From an uncultured Synergistales bacterium (GTDB lineage Bacteria; Synergistota; Synergistia; Synergistales; Aminobacteriaceae), in contig CAJOED010000034.1 of NCBI GenBank assembly GCA_905233335.1, positions 1 to 19,902 of the forward strand: a DNA stretch of 19,902 nucleotides, read 5' to 3'. Positions 13,795-19,902 of the stretch are shown one piece after another. The position numbers and the translations under genes are program-made. The notes beneath the pieces were generated by a model. It made no database searches. It saw only the letters and a list, made by a program, of their open reading frames with translations, and was not told the origin of the DNA. The first letter of the stretch is position 1, and each line of letters starts with the position of its first letter.

Positions 13795-15297
13795 TTGCCT
13801 CAAAAAAATATTCTCGAAATGAAAGGCATTACGATTCAGTTTCCGGGAGTGAAGGCTCTTGATGGAGTCGATTTTTCGCTGCGTGAGGGAGAAATTCATT
13901 CACTGCTCGGCGAAAACGGCGCGGGTAAATCCACCCTCATAAAGTGCTTGACGGGCGTAAACCGCATGGACGAGGGACAAATACTGCTTGACGGTCGCGA
14001 GATACGTCCTTCGGGGCCAAGTCAGGCTATGGAGCTTGGTATCTCTACGGTGTTTCAGGAGGTGAATTTGTGCCCGAACTTGAGCGTTGCAGAAAATATT
14101 TTCGTCGGTCGTCAGCCCATGAAGCACGGACAAATTAACTGGCGCGAAATCAACTCACGGGCAGAAGAACTCATGTCCCGTTTCCACCTGAATATTGACG
14201 TAACCCGCCCGCTGTCGTACTACTCCACCGCAATACAGCAGATGACATCAATAGCGCGAGCCGTCGACGTAAAAGCAAAGATACTCATTCTTGATGAGCC
14301 GACAAGTTCACTTGATGAGAATGAAGTACAATTACTCTTCAACGTCATGAGAGAATTGCGCGCCAACGGAATGGGTATCATCTTCATTACGCACTTCCTC
14401 GACCAGATTTACGCTGTGTCCGACAGAATGACGATATTACGCAACGGGCACTTAATCGGCACATACGGCATAAACGAACTCGGCAAGGTCGAACTCGTTA
14501 CGAAAATGGTCGGCAAAGATATGGACGTTATCTTCAACCTCAAGCGCGCGGAAGTTCCCGGAGACGCTGACTACATGCTGAAGGCCGAACACATCGGGGA
14601 CGCTTCGCACGTGAAGGACATATCCATTACACTCAAGAAGGGAGAACTCGTCGGGTTTGCGGGACTCTTGGGAAGCGGACGGACAGAGACAGCCGAGATG
14701 CTTTTCGGTGCAAGCCGTACGGTGAAGGGTGAAATTTTTGTTGACGGTGAGAGCATAACACTACGTCAGCCGTTCGACGCAATAAAAGCACGGATAGCCT
14801 TCTGCCCCGAAGACAGAAAACGCGACGGCATTATCGGGGACTTGTCGATACGCGAAAATATTATGCTTGCTGTGCAGTCCCGAAAAGGCTTCATGCATCC
14901 CATGACGAAACAGGAACAGACAGAACTTGCCGACAAATACATAAAGTTACTCGGCATTGCTACCCCTGACTGTGAGAAGAAAGCGGGCGAACTCTCCGGC
15001 GGTAACCAGCAGAAAGTTATTCTTGCACGATGGATGGCGGCGGAACCGAAAATCTTGATACTCGACGAACCCACTCGCGGAATAGACATCGGCGCAAAGG
15101 CAGAAATTCAGCGTCTCATGCTCGAAATGTGCGGTGAAGGAGTGTCAGTCATCTTCATCAGTTCTGAACTCGACGAGATAATACGCTGCTCGAACAGAAT
15201 AATCATCATGAGGGATCGTGAGAAAGTTGCTGAGGTTGACGGCTCATCATGCACACAGCAGGACATCTTGAAGATAATTGCGGAAGGAGCTGCGTAA
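13795..15297 (+). CDS. ytfR: Sugar ABC transporter double ATPase, YtfR type
   Basis: YtfR energises sugar uptake through the YtfT/YjfF pore on the cytoplasmic face. Two nucleotide-binding domains are fused (500 residues). Domain 1 has Walker A GENGAGKST (39-47), an ABC signature of the YSTAIQQM type and Walker B ILILDEP. Domain 2 has the usual degenerate Walker A GLLGSGRTE without lysine, the full signature LSGGNQQKV and Walker B ILILDEPTRGID. CPEDRKRDGI is typical of the family. The best start is the TTG at 13795. The in-frame ATG at 13774 would have its own codons 2-4 form the AAAGGAGGAG ribosome binding site, which sits about 8 bases before the TTG. The resulting N-terminus matches E. coli YtfR in length. 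The family is certain; the substrate is inferred from the operon. Confidence 0.93.
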   Translation: MPQKNILEMKGITIQFPGVKALDGVDFSLREGEIHSLLGENGAGKSTLIKCLTGVNRMDEGQILLDGREIRPSGPSQAMELGISTVFQEVNLCPNLSVAENIFVGRQPMKHGQINWREINSRAEELMSRFHLNIDVTRPLSYYSTAIQQMTSIARAVDVKAKILILDEPTSSLDENEVQLLFNVMRELRANGMGIIFITHFLDQIYAVSDRMTILRNGHLIGTYGINELGKVELVTKMVGKDMDVIFNLKRAEVPGDADYMLKAEHIGDASHVKDISITLKKGELVGFAGLLGSGRTETAEMLFGASRTVKGEIFVDGESITLRQPFDAIKARIAFCPEDRKRDGIIGDLSIRENIMLAVQSRKGFMHPMTKQEQTELADKYIKLLGIATPDCEKKAGELSGGNQQKVILARWMAAEPKILILDEPTRGIDIGAKAEIQRLMLEMCGEGVSVIFISSELDEIIRCSNRIIIMRDREKVAEVDGSSCTQQDILKIIAEGAA

Positions 15298-15298
15298 T

Positions 15299-16360
15299 AT
15301 GGCGAGAAAAAATTTTGATGTGTCATCGTTAATGCAGTCAAAAGTTACGTGGGCGGTCATTGCTGAACTGTTAATACTTCTTGTGTGCTTCATAATACGT
15401 CCTGACTTCTTCAGCATAAGCTACCAGCCTTCTACGGGAATGCTTTACGGGAGCCTCATAGACATAGTGAACAGGTCAGCCGAAATCACAATAATCTCTA
15501 TGGGCATGACACTAGTAATTGCTCTCGGCGGGACGGATCTTTCTGTCGGTGCTCTTGTGGCTGTTGCGGGGGCTATAGCGTTGAAGTTTTTGCGGTGGGA
15601 CGTTCTGACGTACAACACGCCGGGAGATTATACCGTGTGCCCGTATATTTTCGTCCTGACAGTGCCGCTCATTGTGTGCGCGTTAATGGGACTGTTCAAC
15701 GGCTTCCTGGTGGCGAAGGGAGGAATACAGCCGATTATCGCGACATTGATACTCATGGTATGCGGGCGTGGTGTTGCGCAGATTCTGACGGACGGCAAAC
15801 AGTTCACGACGGGCTACTCTCCATTCAGGATAATAGGACAGGGGAGCTTTCTCTATCTTCCCATGCCGATAATCATAACTATTCTTGTAGTGCTTGGTGT
15901 TGCGATATTCACGAGGAAAACGGCGTTCGGTGCGTTCGTGGAGTCCGTCGGTGTCAATCCGAGCGCGAGCAGGTTATCGGGCATAAAGGCGGACACAGTA
16001 ATATTGATAGTGTTCATGATAACGGGCTTATTGTCGGGGATTGCGGGTCTGATATACTCAAGCCGTATCATGTCGAACGACTCCAACAATGCCGGACTGA
16101 ATTTTGAGATGGACGCAATACTAGCAGTAGTCATCGGCGGCACGAACATGTCGGGCGGAAAGTTCAGCCTTGCGGGTACGGTCATCGGCTCGCTGATAAT
16201 ACGCACAATAGTAACGTTCGTGTATTATTTCGGGATAGTTGCGGAGGCTACAATGGCATTCAAGGCGTTAATCATTGCTGTAGTTATCGTACTGCAATCA
16301 CAGCCGGTGCGTGAATATTTTGCGAAACGTGCGGCCAGGCGCGGAGGTGAATCGAGATGA
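15299..16360 (+). CDS. ytfT: Sugar ABC transporter permease, YtfT type
   Basis: This is one of the two membrane subunits of the importer (353 residues, RbsC-like BPD_transp_2 fold with about 8-10 hydrophobic helices). Recognisable segments are MGMTLVIALGGTDLSVGAL in the central helix pair, IQPIIATLILMVCGRGVAQIL, SVGVNPSASRLSGI before the coupling loop, and MDAILAVVIGGTNMSGGKFSL near the C-terminus, all close to E. coli YtfT. The ATG at 15299 is used because GGAAGGAG lies 9 bases upstream; the in-frame TTG at 15278 lies within the end of ytfR. The start follows the ytfR stop by one base, and the stop overlaps the yjfF start, so the three genes are translationally coupled. It probably pairs with YjfF as a heterodimer. 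Confidence 0.92.
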   Translation: MARKNFDVSSLMQSKVTWAVIAELLILLVCFIIRPDFFSISYQPSTGMLYGSLIDIVNRSAEITIISMGMTLVIALGGTDLSVGALVAVAGAIALKFLRWDVLTYNTPGDYTVCPYIFVLTVPLIVCALMGLFNGFLVAKGGIQPIIATLILMVCGRGVAQILTDGKQFTTGYSPFRIIGQGSFLYLPMPIIITILVVLGVAIFTRKTAFGAFVESVGVNPSASRLSGIKADTVILIVFMITGLLSGIAGLIYSSRIMSNDSNNAGLNFEMDAILAVVIGGTNMSGGKFSLAGTVIGSLIIRTIVTFVYYFGIVAEATMAFKALIIAVVIVLQSQPVREYFAKRAARRGGESR

Positions 16361-17391
16361 CGAACAACAGACAGAGTATATTATCGAAACTCACCAACCC
16401 TAAATACATAATGGTATATGCGACAATCGGAATATTCTTTGTGATTTATGCGTTCGGTGCATTCATGTACGGCGACAAAGGATTTATGACTGTGCGAACG
16501 TTCGTGAATTTGTTTATCGACAATGCGTATTTCGGGATTTCTGCTGTCGGAATGACGATGGTATTAATCACGGGCGGCATAGATCTTTCTGTCGGAGCAG
16601 TGGCTTCACTCACGGGAATGTTCATAGCGTACGGCACGACAGTTCTCGGACTTCACCCGATGACGTGCATATTTGCGGCTCTCGTTATGGGCGTGGGACT
16701 TGGCCTGCTCATGGGCTGGGTGATTCACTACCTGAATGTGCCGCCGTTCATTACGACTCTTACCGGAATGTTCTTTGCGCGCGGAGTGTGTTCACTGATA
16801 AGCCGTGAGTCGATAGATATACATCACCCGATGATAGATGCACTTGCCGGGTGGAAAATATACCTCATGAAGTATTCTGCCGGGCACTGGGTACGAATAA
16901 GACCCATAGCGTTCATAAACTTCAACGTAATATTATTTGTCGTGATGATAATAGCGGGAACGTTCATACTACAGCGCACGAGGTTTGGACGCAACATTTA
17001 CGCTATAGGCGGCAATGAACAGTCAGCGTCATTGATGGGACTTCCCGTCGGACGGACAAAAGTCTTGGTGTACGGCTTCAACGGACTATGCTCTGTGCTT
17101 GCGGGAATAAGTTATGCGCTGTACGTGAAAAGCGGGTGGAACTTGTCGCTTCAGGGCGGCGAACTCGAAGTGATTACGTGTGCGGTCATCGGCGGGACGT
17201 TGCTGACTGGCGGTGTCGGCTACATGATTGGGACGCTGTTCGGAGTGTTGTTGAAGTCGGTGATACCTGCTCTGATTACGTTCAACGGGAACTTGTTATC
17301 GTGGTGGGGAAAAATTGCTACGGGAGGTTTGCTTCTGCTGTTCATATGTATTCAGCGTTTCGTAGTAACATCGTCTGCACGGAAAAAATAA
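16357..17391 (+). CDS. yjfF: Sugar ABC transporter permease, YjfF type
   Basis: This is the second membrane subunit of the importer (344 residues, multi-spanning). It contains VGMTMVLITGGIDLSVGAV, VPPFITTLTGMFFARGVCSLIS, ESIDIHHP, YAIGGNEQSASLMGLPVGRTK and ELEVITCAVIGGTLLTGGVGY, and ends with LSWWGKIATGGLLLLFI. These match E. coli YjfF closely and separate it from YtfT. The start overlaps the ytfT stop in ATGA (16357-16360). Having both YtfT- and YjfF-type subunits, as in E. coli, supports furanose-type specificity over the homodimeric ribose or xylose systems. The stop codon abuts a strong bidirectional hairpin shared with the convergent second transporter. Confidence 0.92.
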   Translation: MTNNRQSILSKLTNPKYIMVYATIGIFFVIYAFGAFMYGDKGFMTVRTFVNLFIDNAYFGISAVGMTMVLITGGIDLSVGAVASLTGMFIAYGTTVLGLHPMTCIFAALVMGVGLGLLMGWVIHYLNVPPFITTLTGMFFARGVCSLISRESIDIHHPMIDALAGWKIYLMKYSAGHWVRIRPIAFINFNVILFVVMIIAGTFILQRTRFGRNIYAIGGNEQSASLMGLPVGRTKVLVYGFNGLCSVLAGISYALYVKSGWNLSLQGGELEVITCAVIGGTLLTGGVGYMIGTLFGVLLKSVIPALITFNGNLLSWWGKIATGGLLLLFICIQRFVVTSSARKK

Positions 17392-17410
17392 AGGGGGTTT
17401 TCCGCCCCCT
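17391..17410. terminator. Bidirectional terminator between the two transporter operons
   Basis: AGGGGG (17392-17397) pairs with CCCCCT (17405-17410) around a 7-base loop. Reading the minus strand, the stem is followed by TTTATTTTTT, a strong intrinsic terminator for the permease gene that ends at 17417. On the plus strand the following sequence is not T-rich, so termination of yjfF transcription is probably weaker. Confidence 0.8.
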
Positions 17411-17416
17411 CACTAC

Positions 17417-18373
17417 TTACTTGATGACCTTCAATGCTTTTCTGTCAATCGTCAGCGCAACAAACACCAGGAACACTATCCCTTTGATGAGCTGCTGTGT
17501 CGCCGACTCAAAGCCAAGCATTACGAGTCCGTTATTCAGCACCGTATACATCAGAGTACCGACGACGATATTCGAGAACCTCACCTTTGCCCCGCCCGTA
17601 ATGGGAAGTCCCCCGAGAACGAGTGAGATTAGTATCTGTGTCTCTAACTGGTTGCCCGCCGTAGCAGTGATCGATCCGACCTTGATGACGTTCACGAACG
17701 CCGCCAGTCCCGTCAGTGCTCCCGCCGCAACAAACGCAAGAAACTTCACATTGTCCGTGCGAACTCCCGAAAAACGTGCCGCAGTCTCGCCCGATCCCAC
17801 TGCTTTTACGTCGTTCCCTATACGCGTGAACTTGAACAGGAAGAACGCAACAACTAACACCGCAAGAGTTACTGCTATTTTCAGGTTGTCGCTGTCTAGT
17901 GCCTTAATCGCCGCCGATGCAGGAATAGCCGTCTCCGTCGTAAGATACGCGCATACTCCCCTGAAAAGATACATCGTGCATATCGTAACTATGAAGCTCT
18001 GAAGCCGGAACTTTACGTGAAAGAATCCGTTTACCGCTCCGATTGCCGCACCCGTAAGAATGCCGCCGACTATCGCAAGTGGTATGCTGTAGAACGACAG
18101 CTCAGAAATCACGATTGACGCAACACCCAAAGTAGAACCTTCAGTGAAGTCGATTGATCCCAAAGTCATCACGAAAAATACTCCCGTTGCTACTATCATG
18201 GGATAATACACCTGCGAGAGTAACAGCCTCAAACGCCGCGGCTGGAATATTCTGCCTTCCGTCAGGTAATACATAGCTCCGAGAATTACTACCAGCCCGA
18301 TAAACGGCAATAACCCCTTGAATGTATCGTTATCGAGAAATGACAAACGCGCTCTGTCTTCATTTTTCGCCAT
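17417..18373 (-). CDS. Ribose-type ABC transporter permease
   Basis: This 318-residue integral membrane protein has the RbsC/BPD_transp_2 fold with about 8-10 hydrophobic segments. The usual GGIDLSVG motif is replaced by GSIDFTEGSTLG (72-83), which marks a clade apart from the YtfT/YjfF pair next door. Other landmarks are VKFRLQSFIVTICTMYLFRGV, ETAARFSGVRTDNVKF and SLVLGGLPITGGAKVRFSN. The ATG at 18373 has AGGAGGTG about 9 bases upstream, and the gene begins 16 bases after the ATPase stop, so both are one operon. A single permease suggests a homodimer. The substrate is unknown; a sugar or polyol is expected from the family, and nothing within the window fixes it. Confidence 0.88.
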   Translation of the reverse strand: MAKNEDRARLSFLDNDTFKGLLPFIGLVVILGAMYYLTEGRIFQPRRLRLLLSQVYYPMIVATGVFFVMTLGSIDFTEGSTLGVASIVISELSFYSIPLAIVGGILTGAAIGAVNGFFHVKFRLQSFIVTICTMYLFRGVCAYLTTETAIPASAAIKALDSDNLKIAVTLAVLVVAFFLFKFTRIGNDVKAVGSGETAARFSGVRTDNVKFLAFVAAGALTGLAAFVNVIKVGSITATAGNQLETQILISLVLGGLPITGGAKVRFSNIVVGTLMYTVLNNGLVMLGFESATQQLIKGIVFLVFVALTIDRKALKVIK

Positions 18374-18389
18374 AATATATTTTCACCTC

Positions 18390-19880
18390 CTATACCATTT
18401 TCGCGATGAGGTCTTCTTCTGTGAGTGCTTCTGACCTCATGAAGCTCCCGTTAATTCTGCCGTCCTTCATGATTAATATTCTGTCGGACATTCCCAAAAG
18501 TTCAGGTATCTCCTCGCTTATCATGATTATGGATTTCCCCTTCGCGCTCAACTCCGACATGAGAGCATAAATCGCCTGCTTCACTTTTACGTCAATGCCG
18601 CGAGTCGGTGAGTCGAGAACGAGAATATCGCTGTCCTTCCCTATCCACCGCGCAAGAACTACCTTCTGTTTGTTGCCGCCCGACAAGTCAGAAACAAACT
18701 GATGAATACCCTGCATCTTTGTCTGCATCTGTTCAGCGTACTTTTCTGCAAAGTCATTCAGTTTTCGTCCGCTCAAAATGTGAGAGTTCGCAAGGTCATC
18801 TATCGAGGGAAGTATGATGTTGTTCCGTATGCTCTCGTTCAGTATCACTGACTCGTTGTCCCTGTCCTTTGAGGCGTATGCTATCGAGTGCCTTATCGCC
18901 GACGGTATGTCGTTAATGTTCGTGCCGTCAGAGAGTGTTACGCTCCCGGTCCTGTCCCACGACGCGCCGAATATAGCCTTGCCGACCTCGTGCATTCCGC
19001 ATTCAGACAGCCCGCCGAAACCGAGAATTTCCCCGCGATGAAGCTCAAAGCTCACGTCCTCAATCTGTCCAGGAACACTCACGCCCTTAACGCTCAATAC
19101 GACCTCGCCGGAAATTTCGCGCCCGTAGTCTGTCCTGTAGTACGCAGAGCCTATCTCACGACCGACCATGAGTCGCTTCAAGTCGTCCTCGTTCACGTCG
19201 GAAGATTTCACGGTGTCGATGTATTCGCCGTCCCGGAGGATTGACACGGTGTCGCAATGTTCGAGAACTTCCCCCAAGTCATGACTGATGAAGATTACGC
19301 TCCGTCCGTCAGCCCTCACAGCGTCCATTATCTTGTACAGCTCAAAGCGTCCGTTTTGTGAAAGTGCTGTTGTAGTTTCGTCGACGATTAATATTTTCGG
19401 CTTGAAGTATGTAGCTTTCACTATCTCTACTAACTTTCTGTCCTCAAAATTATAGTTGTCGATCATTGCCCCCGCACGTATCTTTGAGAAGCCGTAATCA
19501 TCAAGTAATTTTTGTGCTTCACGTATCATTGCGCGGCTGTTCTTTATCCCATAGTGCATGAACGGGTCTTCATGTCCCAAGAATATATTTTCCGCAACAG
19601 TCAGACCCGACAATGTGCCCATTTCCTGAACGATAATTGACACTCCCAAGTTGTTGGCTTCTACCTGATTGCGGACGTTCATGACTTGGCCGTCAAGCGT
19701 GAATGTTCCTCCGCCGAGCGTGTATATTCCGCACAGCATCTGGCAGAACGTACTTTTTCCCGAACCGTTCTCACCGATTAATGCGCGAATTTCTCCGGCG
19801 TTGATGTCAATGCTCACGTCATTAACGGCGTGGGTTATTCCGAATCGCTTGTCTATGTGTTCAGCTTTCAGCAGTATCAT
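18390..19880 (-). CDS. Ribose-type ABC transporter double ATPase, second system
   Basis: This 496-residue protein with two fused ABC domains powers the adjacent permease. Domain 1 has an intact Walker A GENGSGKST (36-44), Q85, Walker B ILIVDE (163-168) and H200, but its signature is degraded to YNFEDRKLV (about 143-151). Domain 2 lacks the Walker A lysine (GLSECGMHE, 290-298), has a canonical signature LSGGNKQKV (399-407), and in Walker B has DSP, where the catalytic glutamate is replaced by S424. One composite ATP site is therefore canonical and the other is degenerate on all three elements. It starts at ATG 19880 with GGGGTGAG about 7 bases upstream. This is probably an early gene of an operon whose binding protein lies beyond the window. 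It is distinct from YtfR, and the substrate is not predictable here. Confidence 0.9.
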   Translation of the reverse strand: MILLKAEHIDKRFGITHAVNDVSIDINAGEIRALIGENGSGKSTFCQMLCGIYTLGGGTFTLDGQVMNVRNQVEANNLGVSIIVQEMGTLSGLTVAENIFLGHEDPFMHYGIKNSRAMIREAQKLLDDYGFSKIRAGAMIDNYNFEDRKLVEIVKATYFKPKILIVDETTTALSQNGRFELYKIMDAVRADGRSVIFISHDLGEVLEHCDTVSILRDGEYIDTVKSSDVNEDDLKRLMVGREIGSAYYRTDYGREISGEVVLSVKGVSVPGQIEDVSFELHRGEILGFGGLSECGMHEVGKAIFGASWDRTGSVTLSDGTNINDIPSAIRHSIAYASKDRDNESVILNESIRNNIILPSIDDLANSHILSGRKLNDFAEKYAEQMQTKMQGIHQFVSDLSGGNKQKVVLARWIGKDSDILVLDSPTRGIDVKVKQAIYALMSELSAKGKSIIMISEEIPELLGMSDRILIMKDGRINGSFMRSEALTEEDLIAKMV

Positions 19881-19902
19881 AATTTCTCACCCCTTATTAC
19901 TT

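Noticed and set aside
17088..18002. Long plus-strand open frame of 304 codons
   Set aside because: It overlaps the 3' end of yjfF in another frame and then runs antisense to the second permease. Its composition (Cys/Arg-rich, then Ser/Thr/Asn/Pro-rich) is that of a shadow frame, and it has no ribosome binding site or recognisable domain.
1..19902. tRNA, rRNA, CRISPR, transposase or phage genes
   Set aside because: I looked for conserved RNA gene sequences, regular spaced repeats and recombinase motifs and saw none. The repeats present are leader-like and not CRISPR-like in spacing or number.

Overview
The window reads as chromosomal sequence from a diderm, probably anaerobic, gut-type bacterium. 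The sugar-binding protein has a type I signal peptide and no lipobox cysteine, which fits a periplasm. Synergistota is my best guess for the phylum, but that is an impression from gene content and style and not a demonstrated placement. The genes are tightly packed and mostly carry clear GGAGG-type ribosome binding sites. I see no tRNA, rRNA, CRISPR array, insertion sequence or prophage gene.

Layout. Positions 1-212 are the non-coding leader of coaD and hold three imperfect copies of a promoter/Shine-Dalgarno-like unit. coaD (213-698) is a coenzyme A housekeeping gene. Converging on it is a broken GIY-YIG/DUF4357 gene (718-1364, minus strand), followed by an unrecognised secreted protein (1382-1987, minus strand). 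From 2290 to 11588 runs a plus-strand catabolic cluster: a PfkB kinase of the D-tagatose kinase type, a GatZ/KbaZ-family protein (probable tagatose-6-phosphate 4-epimerase), transketolase, an FGGY kinase (probable L-ribulokinase), transaldolase, L-arabinose isomerase (araA) and L-ribulose-5-phosphate 4-epimerase (araD). A mutarotase (galM, minus strand) converges on araD with overlapping stop codons and is divergent from a complete YtfQ-YtfR-YtfT-YjfF sugar ABC importer (12703-17391). A bidirectional terminator separates this from a second, minus-strand ribose-type ABC transporter (permease and double ATPase, 17417-19880). Any binding protein of that second system lies beyond the right edge.

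How the genes work together. Imported pentose or hexose (the YtfQ family prefers furanose forms) is anomerised by GalM. L-arabinose goes through AraA, the FGGY kinase and AraD to D-xylulose 5-phosphate, and the local transketolase and transaldolase carry this to fructose 6-phosphate and glyceraldehyde 3-phosphate. The first two genes form the kinase/4-epimerase pair that turns D-tagatose into fructose 6-phosphate. AraA-family enzymes also isomerise D-galactose to D-tagatose, so the cluster could encode a galactose-to-tagatose-to-fructose-6-phosphate shunt that bypasses the Leloir pathway. This is the most interesting hypothesis in the window; it is inferred and not shown.

A second theme is regulatory DNA. 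Upstream of coaD, the tagatose kinase gene, gatZ and ytfQ there are duplicated leader segments. The pair before gatZ preserves a hairpin ending in a T-tract, and in the downstream copy the 3' arm of that hairpin is the gatZ Shine-Dalgarno sequence.
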